The position numbers and the translations under genes were made by a program. A stretch of 64,000 nt of DNA from Labrys sp. WJW (GTDB taxonomy: Bacteria; Pseudomonadota; Alphaproteobacteria; Rhizobiales; Labraceae): the NCBI RefSeq assembly GCF_001676615.1, contig NZ_LYXZ01000006.1, positions 62,001-126,000 of the forward strand. The letters are read 5' to 3'. Of the stretch, positions 9,218-16,908 are shown in pieces. The notes under the pieces were generated by a model. That model was not told where the DNA came from. It did no database searches and was given only the letters and a program-made list of their open reading frames with translations. Numbering within the stretch: the stretch's first letter is position 1; each line of letters starts with the position of its first letter.

Positions 9218-9877
9218 ATGTTCGCGGTCATCAAGACGGGCGGTAAGCAATACCGCGTCAATCAGAACGACGTTCTCCGGGTCGAGAAGCTCGACGCCAA
9301 GGTTGGAGAAGTCATCGTATTCCCCGAAATCCTGGCCGTTGGCGGTGACGCCGGCCTGACTTTCGGTACCCCCACGGTTGCCGGTGCTTCGGTTGCCGCC
9401 GAGGTGGTCGAGCATGATCGTGATGACAAGGTCATCGCTTTCAAGAAGCGCCGCCGGCAGAATTCGAAGCGCAAGCGCGGCCATCGCCAGCACCAGACCG
9501 TGGTGCGGATCGCCGAGATCCTCACGGGCGGCGCCAAGCCTTCCAAGGCTGCTGCTAAGCCCGCCAAGGTTGCCAAGGACGAGGCTCCCGTCGCTGCCGC
9601 CGCCGTTCCGGCTGGCGATCTCGACGCCTCCAACCTCTCGCTGATCTCGGGCGTCGGCCCGACCATCGAGAAGAAGCTGCGCGCCGCTGGCATCAGCAGC
9701 TGGAACGACATCGCCGCCTGGACCGATGCCGACATCGCCAAGTGGGACGAAGAGCTCTCGCTGCGCGGCCGCGCCACCCGCGAAGAGTGGGTCGAGCAGG
9801 CCAAGGAGCTTCTCGCCGGCAAGCCGCCGCGTGCGAAGGTCGATCAGGCCGAGCAGGCTTCCGGCAAGGACCTCTGA
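9218..9877 (+). CDS. rplU: 50S ribosomal protein bL21 with C-terminal HhH-like extension
   Basis: Residues 1-103 are standard bL21 ([14 protein letters not shown], and [15 protein letters not shown] that binds 23S rRNA). They are followed by an Ala/Lys-rich linker and a roughly 70-residue extension ([20 protein letters not shown]) resembling a helix-hairpin-helix fold. This gives 219 residues against about 103 in E. coli. The extension is known in other alphaproteobacteria; its role is not established. First gene of the rplU-rpmA unit, with a promoter at 8998-9025. Confidence 0.95.
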   Translation: MFAVIKTGGKQYRVNQNDVLRVEKLDAKVGEVIVFPEILAVGGDAGLTFGTPTVAGASVAAEVVEHDRDDKVIAFKKRRRQNSKRKRGHRQHQTVVRIAEILTGGAKPSKAAAKPAKVAKDEAPVAAAAVPAGDLDASNLSLISGVGPTIEKKLRAAGISSWNDIAAWTDADIAKWDEELSLRGRATREEWVEQAKELLAGKPPRAKVDQAEQASGKDL

Positions 9878-9997
9878 GCCGGTTTCGGAGGGACGGGGTC
9901 GACAACAGCCCGGCTTTCGGGCATTGTCGCCCCCAATTGATGGATTTCACCGCCGTGTCACAGCACCGGCGTAGACAGAATTCGAGGAGTTATCGCC

Positions 9998-10267
9998 ATG
10001 GCTCACAAAAAAGCAGGCGGTTCGTCGCGCAACGGTCGTGATTCGGCCGGTCGTCGCTTGGGCGTGAAGAAGTTCGGTTCGGAAGCCGTCGTCGCTGGCA
10101 ACATCATCGTGCGCCAGCGCGGCACGAAATGGCATCCGGGCGTCAATGTCGGCATGGGCAAGGATCATACCCTTTTTGCACTTACCGACGGCCGAGTGGA
10201 CTTCCGCACCCGAGCCAACGGCCGAATTTACGTCAACGTCGCCACGACCAAAGTAGCAGCAGAATAA
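9998..10267 (+). CDS. rpmA: 50S ribosomal protein bL27
   Basis: An 89-residue bL27, starting [16 protein letters not shown] and containing [24 protein letters not shown]. The N-terminal tail reaches the peptidyl-transferase centre in the family. A GAGG motif precedes the ATG. It follows rplU by 120 bp, the usual pairing. A GC-rich inverted repeat (CCGCCGG / CCGGCGG, about 10287-10311) follows the stop but lacks a T-run. Confidence 0.97.
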   Translation: MAHKKAGGSSRNGRDSAGRRLGVKKFGSEAVVAGNIIVRQRGTKWHPGVNVGMGKDHTLFALTDGRVDFRTRANGRIYVNVATTKVAAE

Positions 10268-10397
10268 TCCCGGCGGGTCAGAAGCTCCGCCGGCTCCACT
10301 GGACCGGCGGACCTGAAAAGACCCCAATTGGGACTCCAGGTTGACGCAGGGGCGGTGGAGAAATCCTTCCGCCCCTTCTTCTTGCCAGGAGCCCATC

Positions 10398-11033
10398 ATG
10401 CCCCCTTACAAGTCTCTCCCGGCCACGACCATTGCCTCGATCGAGATCGAGACGCTGCGCCTCGTGCTGCGCAAGCCGCATCAGGGCGACGTGCCGAGCA
10501 TGGCGCGCCTCGCCAATGATTCGGCCGTAGCGCTGATGACGGGGCGCTTGCCCTTCCCCTATGGCGAGACCGACGCCGAAACCTTCGTGCGATACCAGGA
10601 CGAGGCTCGCAAGGCGGGCAAGGAACTCGCCTTCGCGATCGAATGCCGCGACAGCGGTGCCTTCCTAGGCTGCATCGGCTTGCGCTTTCCCAAGCGCGAG
10701 AGCGCGGAGATCGGCTATTGGCTGGGCAAGCCCCATTGGGGCCAGGGACTGGCGACGGAAGCGGCGCGGGCCCTGATCGACCATGGCTTTTCGACCCTGC
10801 CGATCGCCTCGATCACCGGCGAATGCCGGGTGATCAACGAAGCCTCGCGCCGGGTGATGGAAAAGTGCGGGCTGCGCTATGTCAATTCCGGCCTGCAGCA
10901 TGCGCCGGCCCGCGGCGGTGCTCTGCCGATCGATCGCTTCAGTCTGGCCCGCCCCGACTGGGCGAGCTTCAAGGCTTGGGTGCCGGCCGTGGTCCGCGAG
11001 GCACCGCCGCCGCTGGCGGAGCTGACTCCATAG
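10398..11033 (+). CDS. GNAT-family N-acetyltransferase (RimJ/RimL-like)
   Basis: A 211-residue acetyltransferase using acetyl-CoA. It starts at the ATG preceded by AGGAG. Conserved features are an N-terminal LRLVLRKPHQGD strand, the IGYWLGKPHWGQGLATEA acetyl-CoA binding segment (Q/R-x-x-G-x-G/A) and NEASRRVMEKCGLRY near the C-terminus. A GNAT gene at this position after rpmA is common in Hyphomicrobiales. The acceptor (protein N-terminus or small molecule) is not known. Its 3' end overlaps the convergent FecR-domain gene by 65 bp. Confidence 0.85.
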   Translation: MPPYKSLPATTIASIEIETLRLVLRKPHQGDVPSMARLANDSAVALMTGRLPFPYGETDAETFVRYQDEARKAGKELAFAIECRDSGAFLGCIGLRFPKRESAEIGYWLGKPHWGQGLATEAARALIDHGFSTLPIASITGECRVINEASRRVMEKCGLRYVNSGLQHAPARGGALPIDRFSLARPDWASFKAWVPAVVREAPPPLAELTP

Positions 11034-11646
11034 AGGCCCCGCCGATCACGGATGCTTCCGCCTGGGCGATGCGCAGCGTATTCCAGCTCGTCGGCTCGGA
11101 CGGCGCCTGCCTGGCATTGACCAGGTTGGTGCCGAGGCCATTGGTGAGGGTCACCTGACCGCCCTTGGTGGCGACGGTGACCACGCCATGCTCGACGAAG
11201 ACGCCGAAGACGCCTTCACTGGGGCCGGCGAAAAACTTCGTGCCGCGGGCGGCGATCAGGCCGAACGGCGTGGTGACGTTGAGCGGGCCGGAAGGCTGGT
11301 TGTCGGGCCGGTCGAACAGCATGGCGCCGCGCTCCAGCACCAGGTCGCCCCCTCGGTCCACCAGGAATTTGTCGATGCGCACCCGCGTGCGCTCACCCAG
11401 CGACAGCCGGGTGGCGTCGCCGAGTCGCGCCGCCAGCCGGGCGCCCTCCCCCGTTGCCAGCATGTCGTCGATGAAAACCGGCTCGCCGACTTGCAGGGCG
11501 CGTTTCTCGCCCCTGAGCTGCCCCGTGGTCTGCCCCGTGACAGCCAGAACGGTGCCGGCCTCGACGATCTGCATTGCCGAGGCGATACCCGGCCGCAGCC
11601 CGGCAAGAGCCAGGCCGGCAAGCACGGTACGGCGGTGAATCAACAT
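10969..11646 (-). CDS. Secreted FecR-domain protein
   Basis: 225 residues. The N-terminus MLIHRRTVLAGLALAGL resembles a twin-arginine signal, followed by an Ala-rich cleavage region (GIASA). The middle carries a FecR-type domain: LGDATRLSLGERTRVRIDKFLVDRGGDLVLERGAMLF, then TPFGLIAARGTKFFAGP and VFVEHGVVTVATKGGQVTLTNG. FecR domains in true FecR act as anti-sigma/signal proteins; here there is no transmembrane anchor and no sigma factor or TonB receptor nearby. It is better viewed as a stand-alone periplasmic FecR-domain protein of unknown role. The C-terminus is Pro/Ala-rich. Confidence 0.8.
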   Translation of the reverse strand: MLIHRRTVLAGLALAGLRPGIASAMQIVEAGTVLAVTGQTTGQLRGEKRALQVGEPVFIDDMLATGEGARLAARLGDATRLSLGERTRVRIDKFLVDRGGDLVLERGAMLFDRPDNQPSGPLNVTTPFGLIAARGTKFFAGPSEGVFGVFVEHGVVTVATKGGQVTLTNGLGTNLVNARQAPSEPTSWNTLRIAQAEASVIGGASMESAPPAAAVPRGPRPAPKP

Positions 11647-11851
11647 GATGACGCTTCCTTGTCCCTATCCGTCCTGGGGCGGAAAGCCACGAAACACAAT
11701 CCTTGTCCGAATGCCATAGGCCAAGGATTCCGTCTGGGCCGTGACAAGTGGCACGTGGCCAGCACCGGATCCAATCCAAATCGAACCCAACGCCGCAGAA
11801 AACCTCTAGAGCATTTTGCAATTCGGCAGAAGCGCCCAGAATCGCAAATAT

Positions 11852-11885
11852 GCATCGAACCCGGTTTCGAGATCGGGTTCGATGC
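11852..11885. repeat. Intergenic palindrome between FecR-domain gene and small secreted protein gene
   Basis: Perfect 11-bp inverted repeat GCATCGAACCC / GGGTTCGATGC around a 12-nt loop. It sits in the 277-bp gap 11647-11923, in a context (AGAGCATTTTGCAATTCGG) that resembles dispersed rhizobial intergenic repeats. It may also terminate the minus-strand gene at 11924-12199. Confidence 0.55.
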
Positions 11886-11923
11886 TATGGGGCAAAGCCG
11901 TTTTTGGTCCAAATGCGCTTCGT

Positions 11924-12199
11924 TTAGTAGCCGCTGCGCTCGCAGACGCGCTGGCGCCGCTTGACGTAGCGCCCGTAATAGTCGTCATACACCCGCACGA
12001 CGCGATAGTAGCAGCGGGGACGATATTGCCGGCGATAGCCGCCACCATAGTCGTCATCGTCATAGCCGCCGCTGTTGTATCCGCCGCCACCATATCCCCC
12101 ACCGCCATATTGGGCGGAGGCCGGCAGCGGCGCCAGGGCGGCCGCGCCCAGAACGGCGCCCAGCAGCAGATAACGAAGCTTCAGGCCGGAAATCGTCAT
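11924..12199 (-). CDS. Small secreted Gly/Tyr-rich protein, unknown function
   Basis: About 91 residues from the ATG at 12199, chosen because GAGGAG lies at good spacing; the longer frame upstream is unlikely. A signal peptide (LRYLLLGAVLGAAALAPLPASA) is followed by a Gly/Tyr/Asp-rich stretch (YGGGGYGGGGYNSGGYDDDDYGG). The tail is basic and Tyr/Arg-rich with two cysteines (RPRCYYRVVRVYDDYYGRYVKRRQRVC), a pattern frequent in small rhizobial periplasmic proteins. Function unknown. Confidence 0.65.
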   Translation of the reverse strand: MTISGLKLRYLLLGAVLGAAALAPLPASAQYGGGGYGGGGYNSGGYDDDDYGGGYRRQYRPRCYYRVVRVYDDYYGRYVKRRQRVCERSGY

Positions 12200-12534
12200 C
12201 GCAGTTCTCCTCGCTCGAACACGATTCCGAAAAGCAGGGCCCGGCAAGCCGTGCGGGCAGGCTTTCGGATGATGATTGCTCAAAAGCGCTGCCTGTCGGG
12301 AGGAGAACCCGCACGAAACCATTCCGGCCACGCCGCTTGGCATGGCCTCTGCCTTGTTTTCCCCCCGGACGGGAACGGATCGCAGGATCCGTCCCGGCGA
12401 CGCTGACCGGCCCCATTGCTCCGCAAAGAGCAGACGAACCCGATCAAGCCATCATCACGCCGTCACTCTAGCCCGTCTGTTCCCGCTGAAACAGCTCAAC
12501 TTTTGCGGGAGTTGCCCTTTCTTCTCTACCGTCG
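12200..12534. other. Intergenic gap between small secreted protein gene and terC
   Basis: 335 bp upstream of the minus-strand secreted-protein gene and downstream of the terC stop. No convincing coding frame, RNA or strong hairpin was recognised. The stretch beside 12199 must hold the promoter of that gene. Confidence 0.5.
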
Positions 12535-13536
12535 TCAGGAGGAAACGCTCGAGCTGTCCTGGCCCCGCGTCTTCCAGAGCGAGAAGACGATGCCGCCGAC
12601 GATGATCGCAACGGTCACGATCAGGGCAAGCGCCGGATCGACCTTGCCGATGAGATGGCCCCAATAGATCTTGCCGCCGATGAAGACGAGGACGAGGGCC
12701 AGCGCATATTTGAGGTAGTGGAAGCGATCGATCATCGCCGCCAGAGCGAAATAGAGCGCCCTCAGGCCGAGAATGGCCATGATATTGGCAGTGTAGACGA
12801 TGAAGGTATCGGTGGTGATGGCCAGGATGGCCGGCACCGAGTCCACGGCGAAGACGATGTCGGCGACGTTGATGACGATCAGAGCCAGCAGCAGCGGCGT
12901 GGCATGCAGCAGGTTCCGGCCCGTGGCGCGGTCCGGCTGGCGCACCACGAAGCGGCTGCCATGTAATTCATCGCTGATGCGCATATGGCGGCGCAGGAAG
13001 CGCACCAGCCAGTTTTCCTTGAACTCGGCATGGTCGTCCGAGGCTACCAGCATGCGCAGGCCCGTCAGGATCAGGAAGGCCGCGAAGATATAGAGCACCC
13101 AGCCATAGCTCTGCACGATGCTGGCGCCGGCCGCGATCATGATGCCGCGCAGCACCACGGCGGCCAGGATACCCCAGACCAGGGCGCGATACTGATAGGC
13201 CGGCGGCACGGCGAAGTAGCGGAAGATCAGCGCGATGACGAAGACATTGTCGATCGACAGCGACTTCTCGATGAAATAGCCGGTGAAATAGTCGAGCGCC
13301 GGACTGGTGCCGTCGGGGCGGGTATCCATGCCCCACCAGATGGCACCACCGAAAGCCATGGCGATGGCGATATAGACGGCCGACAATTTGAAACTGTCGG
13401 CGACACTGAGCACCTTGTCGTCGCGATTGAGCACGCCGAGGTCGAAGGCGAGCAGCAATGCCACGAAGGCGAGGAAGGCCAGCCACATCCAGGTCGGCTG
13501 GCCGGCAAAATCGGAATACAGGAAATCGAGCATCAT
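12535..13536 (-). CDS. TerC-family integral membrane protein (Alx-like, probable metal exporter)
   Basis: A 333-residue multi-spanning membrane protein with about nine hydrophobic segments. Family motifs are FFIEKSLSIDNVFVIALIF-like (here YFIEKSLSIDNVFVIAL) and NVADIVFAVDSVPAILAITTD, each bearing acidic residues in the membrane that bind metal in TerC proteins. The length and the central loop (ISDELHGSRFVVR) are typical of Alx/YgjT, implicated in Mn2+ export. A Met one codon after the first start gives an alternative start at 13533. No tellurite operon genes are nearby, so a manganese/metal homeostasis role is more likely than tellurium resistance. Confidence 0.88.
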   Translation of the reverse strand: MMLDFLYSDFAGQPTWMWLAFLAFVALLLAFDLGVLNRDDKVLSVADSFKLSAVYIAIAMAFGGAIWWGMDTRPDGTSPALDYFTGYFIEKSLSIDNVFVIALIFRYFAVPPAYQYRALVWGILAAVVLRGIMIAAGASIVQSYGWVLYIFAAFLILTGLRMLVASDDHAEFKENWLVRFLRRHMRISDELHGSRFVVRQPDRATGRNLLHATPLLLALIVINVADIVFAVDSVPAILAITTDTFIVYTANIMAILGLRALYFALAAMIDRFHYLKYALALVLVFIGGKIYWGHLIGKVDPALALIVTVAIIVGGIVFSLWKTRGQDSSSVSS

Positions 13537-13729
13537 GCCGGACCCTTTTGCTTCGAGAACATCGAAGCCGGCTCCGACATCGCGTCATGCAGGGCATGCG
13601 CCAGAGGGGCCCGGTAACCGGCGCTCTCAAATCGCCGAAACGGGCATATCCCGTCAAGGGGCGGTCACATTAAGCTTTGCTCATCTGGAGCAGGACGGGC
13701 TGTAGTCGTCCCGTGCGCACCCGGCAATG

Positions 13730-13762
13730 AAAAAGGCCGGAGCGCAAGGCCCCGGCCCGAAA
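13730..13762 (-). terminator. Intrinsic terminator of rpmB
   Basis: Read on the minus strand, a GC-rich stem (GGGCCGG paired with CCGGCC) is followed by five T residues. It lies about 20 bp beyond the rpmB stop, the right place and polarity for the end of that transcript. Confidence 0.7.
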
Positions 13763-13782
13763 AGTCAGTTATGCGACCAGCC

Positions 13783-14073
13783 TTAGTGGGCAGTCGTCAT
13801 TTTCTTTTCGATTTCGCGCTTCAGGCGCAGGGCCGGCGCGGTAAGCTCGTGGCTGGAAGCCTTGATCAGCCAAGCGTCGAGGCCACCATTGTGCTCGACG
13901 GTACGCAGGCCGGCCGCCGAGACGCGCAGGCGCACGGAGCGGCCGAGCACGTCGGAGATCAGCGTGACATTGTGCAGGTTCGGCAGGAACTTGCGCTTGG
14001 TCTTGACGTTCGAATGGCTCACCTTGTGGCCGGTCTGAACGCCCTTCTCGGTCAACGAGCAACGGCGGGACAT
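13783..14073 (-). CDS. rpmB: 50S ribosomal protein bL28
   Basis: 96 residues starting [22 protein letters not shown], with [13 protein letters not shown] typical of bL28. The start is the ATG at 14073; the longer open frame upstream is non-coding leader. A sigma70-type promoter (TTGACG, 17-bp spacer, TATAGC) lies on the minus strand at 14260-14288, giving a leader of about 180 nt that contains a terminator-like hairpin (14200-14232). A terminator follows the gene. Confidence 0.96.
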   Translation of the reverse strand: MSRRCSLTEKGVQTGHKVSHSNVKTKRKFLPNLHNVTLISDVLGRSVRLRVSAAGLRTVEHNGGLDAWLIKASSHELTAPALRLKREIEKKMTTAH

Positions 14074-14199
14074 CTTGTCTATCCTTCTCGATTCGGAACG
14101 GCGCCGCTGCAGCGGGGCCAGGGCAGATCCGGAAGAACCTGCCGGTGTTAAGAGGGTCCGGCAATCCTGCATGGCTTGCGCCGGCAGAATCGCTTGGGC

Positions 14200-14232
14200 A
14201 AAAAGAAAACCGCCACCCCAGAATGGGGGCGG
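14200..14232 (-). terminator. Terminator-like hairpin in the rpmB leader (attenuator candidate)
   Basis: On the minus strand a stem CCGCCCCCA with loop TTC and partner TGGGGTGGCGG (one bulge) is followed by TTTTCTTTTT. It lies about 20 nt after the predicted transcription start and about 125 nt before the rpmB ATG. The arrangement mirrors that in front of rplU. Confidence 0.55.
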
Positions 14233-14259
14233 AACCTCCCGCCAAAATTTGTGTGGGTT

Positions 14260-14288
14260 GCTATAGTCGGGAGCTTGTGCCGCGTCAA
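14260..14288 (-). promoter_or_regulatory. Sigma70-type promoter for rpmB
   Basis: Minus strand: TTGACG (14288-14283), 17-bp spacer, TATAGC (14265-14260). This is a near-consensus vegetative promoter pointing at rpmB, with predicted start near 14253. Confidence 0.7.
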
Positions 14289-14398
14289 GAGTTTGACTCT
14301 AAACTTGGGACGCATGCGCGAGAGGGCTTGCCTTCCGCTGTGCTTGCCTGTATCAGGGCGGCGCATCCGCAAGGATCGCCTTCTGAAAGACCGTTGGC

Positions 14399-14474
14399 GC
14401 CGCTTTAGCTCAGCCGGTAGAGCACATCATTCGTAATGATGGGGTCGCGTGTTCGAGTCACGCAAGCGGCACCA
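14399..14474 (+). tRNA. tRNA-Thr (anticodon CGT)
   Basis: 76 nt with encoded 3' CCA. The acceptor stem GCCGCTT pairs with AAGCGGC, with discriminator A. The D-arm contains AGCTCAGCCGGTAGAGC, the anticodon stem-loop is ATCAT-TCGTA-ATGAT with anticodon CGT, and the T-arm has GTTCGAGTC. CGT reads ACG threonine codons. No integrase or remnant flanks it, so there is no sign of use as an integration site. Confidence 0.96.
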
Positions 14475-14517
14475 CTCTCAGCCTTATATCGACCGTTCGC
14501 GTTGTCAGGGCTGACAT

Positions 14518-15060
14518 TCAATTCCACATTTCAGGATAAAAGGCCGGGCAGACGCAATGCCGGCTGGTGCGCGGCGGATCGATCAGGCGACCCGCCAGCG
14601 GTGCGAGCAGCGTCTCGACCTGCTCTGCTGAACGAATGGTCGCTTCCCTGACCTCGTAGGGCGCATCGGGGTCGCTCAGGCTGATTTCCAACCGATTCGC
14701 CCGCGCATGGACATAGACGGGCTGCCCAGCCAGTTGGATATGGCCAGGCTGGCGGATGCCCTTGGTTCCGGGCACGATGGAAGCAAAGCCCTGATAGGCC
14801 TCGGCCGTGTAGGCAACGCCCGGCCCCGGTTGGGGAGAGCCGGGCGCAACGGCGTCCAGCACAATCCCCAAGCCAGCGCAGACATCCACCAGGCCAACCT
14901 CCGCCTGCAGCGCGATCGCCAGCAGCAGTTCGTCTCCGTCATTGGCATGGCCGCCGACAGCACGGCAGAAGCGGAAATAACGCAGCCTTCGCGCCCATTG
15001 CGCGATCTCCTGCCGGTCATGGCGCTCGAACAGATAGCGGTTCCAACGATCGTCGCTCAT
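14518..15060 (-). CDS. Hypothetical protein, 180 residues
   Basis: Not recognised. Open frame on the minus strand starting MSDDRWNRYLFERHDRQ, mainly soluble and with no signal peptide or membrane segment. It contains a hydrophobic GDELLLAIALQAEVGLVDVCAGLGIVLDAV centre and ends in CVCPAFYPEMWN. Coding-like codon usage (high third-position GC) and lack of competing frames support a real gene. It lies next to tRNA-Thr and has no obvious operon partner. Confidence 0.55.
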   Translation of the reverse strand: MSDDRWNRYLFERHDRQEIAQWARRLRYFRFCRAVGGHANDGDELLLAIALQAEVGLVDVCAGLGIVLDAVAPGSPQPGPGVAYTAEAYQGFASIVPGTKGIRQPGHIQLAGQPVYVHARANRLEISLSDPDAPYEVREATIRSAEQVETLLAPLAGRLIDPPRTSRHCVCPAFYPEMWN

Positions 15061-15455
15061 GCGCGTGCAGGTCCCTTGCCAGAATCCTCGGCACAGCTTC
15101 TCGACGGTGCTCCTTCGTGGTCAATATCGAGAAGCTCTGCAAATATTCAAGATCCTGCAGCTTCCCCCACCCCGTCATACCGGCCGGCACCAGCACATTG
15201 GTTGCCCTGCCAGGCGGCAGGACGGATGGAGCTCCACGGCCCCGCGATTGAGCGCGATCCGGTCTTTGCCATCCCGAAACGCCGGGGACGAGATGATGGA
15301 TCTGGCTGGCGGTTCCGTCGAAGCATCCACGCCTATCTCGGCATCCAGCCCCTGCCCTTCGGGAAAAATGGCTTGCCTGGATCAGCAAAGCCACAGCATG
15401 ATCACAATCGCTTTGAAAGACGTACCTAAAGACAAGATCAGTCAGGGGGAGACAT
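15061..15455. other. Gap between hypothetical gene and MFS gene
   Basis: 395 bp. A minus-strand frame of about 150 codons spans most of it and overlaps the start of the neighbouring gene in another phase. Its composition is uneven and I do not accept it as a gene, although its last third (MTGWGKLQDLEYLQSF) looks protein-like and could be a remnant. An AGGGGGAG ribosome-binding site for the MFS gene ends the gap. Confidence 0.4.
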
Positions 15456-16775
15456 ATGAGTAGCACCGCGGCCGTGGCGGCAGTAGACCCACATGATACC
15501 CGTCGACGGGTGATGGCGATTGTCGGCTCATCTTCCGGAAATCTTGTCGAATGGTTTGACTTCTACGCCTATGCGTTTACGGCACTCTACTTTTCGAGTG
15601 CCTTCTTCGGCTTCATCAAGAATGCCGAGCCGACCACCCAGCTCCTCTACTCCTCGGCCGTCTTCGCCATCGGTTTCCTCATGCGGCCGATCGGCGGCTG
15701 GCTCTTCGGTTGGATTGCCGACCGCTACGGCCGCAAGAACTCGATGATGATCTCGGTCCTGATGATGTGTGCCGGATCGCTGGCGATCGCGCTGCTGCCG
15801 ACCTATGCCACGGCGGGCATCCTGGCACCGATCCTTCTCCTCGTCTGCCGGATGGTCCAGGGCCTGTCCGTGGGCGGCGAATACGGAACCTCGGCGACCT
15901 ATATGAGCGAGGTCGCGCTCGCCGGGCGGCGCGGCTTCTTCGGTTCTTTCCAATATGTGACGCTGATCGGCGGCCAGCTCCTCGCCTCGGCCGTCATCGT
16001 CATCCTCGAACTCGCATTCAGCGACGAGCAAATGCGGGCGTGGGGCTGGCGAATTCCCTTCGTTGTGGGCGCTTGCGCCGCGGTCGTCGCCTTCTACCTC
16101 AGGCGCTCCCTGCACGAGACCTCGTCGGCGGAGACACGCGCCCGCAAGGAAGCTGGCTCGCTCGTCGGCCTGCTGCGCCGGCATCCGCGGCCTTTCCTGA
16201 CCGTGATAGGCTACACGGCCGGTGGCTCGCTGATCTTCTACACCTTCACCACCTACATGCAGAAATATCTGGTCAATACGGCGCACATGGCCAAGGAGAC
16301 GGTCAACGTCACCATGACGGCGGTGCTGTTTACCTATATGTGCATGCAGCCCCTCTTCGGCGCGCTTTCCGACAGGATCGGGCGGAAATGGTCGATGATG
16401 CTGTTCGGCGGCCTCGCGACGCTCTGCACCGTGCCGCTCCTGACGGCCATCGGCAGCGTTCAGAGCCCGATCATGGCCTATTTCCTGGTGGTAGCGGCAC
16501 TCGCGATCGTGTCCTTCTACACCTCGATCAGCGGGCTCGTGAAAGCCGAGATGTTTCCGGCCGAGGTCCGCGCGCTTGGAGTCGGCCTCTCCTACGCCAT
16601 CGCCAATGCCGTCTTCGGCGGTTCGGCCGAGGCAGTAGCGCTTGCCTTCAAGGATGCCGGCCATGAGGCATGGTTCTTCTGGTATGTCACGGCGATGTGC
16701 GCGATTGCCTTCCTCACCGCCCTCACCATGCTCGCCAACCGGCCGACCTATCTGGCGGGCGAGGGCACGGAATAG
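15456..16775 (+). CDS. MFS transporter of the metabolite:H+ symporter family (KgtP/alpha-ketoglutarate permease-like)
   Basis: 439 residues with 12 predicted transmembrane segments. The N-terminal motif [24 protein letters not shown], the loop 2-3 motif [13 protein letters not shown] and [21 protein letters not shown] are hallmarks of the MHS family that includes KgtP, ProP and CitA. The [10 protein letters not shown] and [22 protein letters not shown] segments match dicarboxylate permeases best. A proton-coupled uptake of 2-oxoglutarate or a related carboxylate is likely, but the substrate is inferred. A strong Shine-Dalgarno (AGGGGGAG) precedes the ATG. Confidence 0.8.
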   Translation: MSSTAAVAAVDPHDTRRRVMAIVGSSSGNLVEWFDFYAYAFTALYFSSAFFGFIKNAEPTTQLLYSSAVFAIGFLMRPIGGWLFGWIADRYGRKNSMMISVLMMCAGSLAIALLPTYATAGILAPILLLVCRMVQGLSVGGEYGTSATYMSEVALAGRRGFFGSFQYVTLIGGQLLASAVIVILELAFSDEQMRAWGWRIPFVVGACAAVVAFYLRRSLHETSSAETRARKEAGSLVGLLRRHPRPFLTVIGYTAGGSLIFYTFTTYMQKYLVNTAHMAKETVNVTMTAVLFTYMCMQPLFGALSDRIGRKWSMMLFGGLATLCTVPLLTAIGSVQSPIMAYFLVVAALAIVSFYTSISGLVKAEMFPAEVRALGVGLSYAIANAVFGGSAEAVALAFKDAGHEAWFFWYVTAMCAIAFLTALTMLANRPTYLAGEGTE

Positions 16776-16836
16776 GCCCCTATAGCCCCGTGCCGCAAAG
16801 CGCGAGCAGGTTTTCGGTGAACTCGCCAGTATGGCC

Positions 16837-16863
16837 CCATGAGGCATCTTCGATGCCTCATGG
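16837..16863. terminator. Perfect hairpin between convergent MFS and malic enzyme genes
   Basis: 12-bp perfect inverted repeat CCATGAGGCATC / GATGCCTCATGG with a 3-nt loop, lying between the stops of two convergent genes. It has no T-run, so factor-independent termination is unsure; a bidirectional RNA-end hairpin is likely. Confidence 0.55.
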
Positions 16864-16908
16864 AATTGTCGATAGCGCCGAACAGACCGAGGGGCCAGCG
16901 CGCCTCGT

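Noticed and set aside
13537-13700. Possible manganese (yybP-ykoY) riboswitch upstream of terC
   Set aside because: The gene family often carries one and the leader can form hairpins, but the conserved core bases of the class could not be found.
14399-14474. tRNA-Thr as an island attachment site
   Set aside because: No integrase, direct repeat of the tRNA 3' end or atypical gene block was seen on either side.
15017-15466. Open frame of about 150 codons on the minus strand before the MFS gene
   Set aside because: Overlaps the start of the neighbouring hypothetical gene in another phase, has no good ribosome-binding site and uneven composition.
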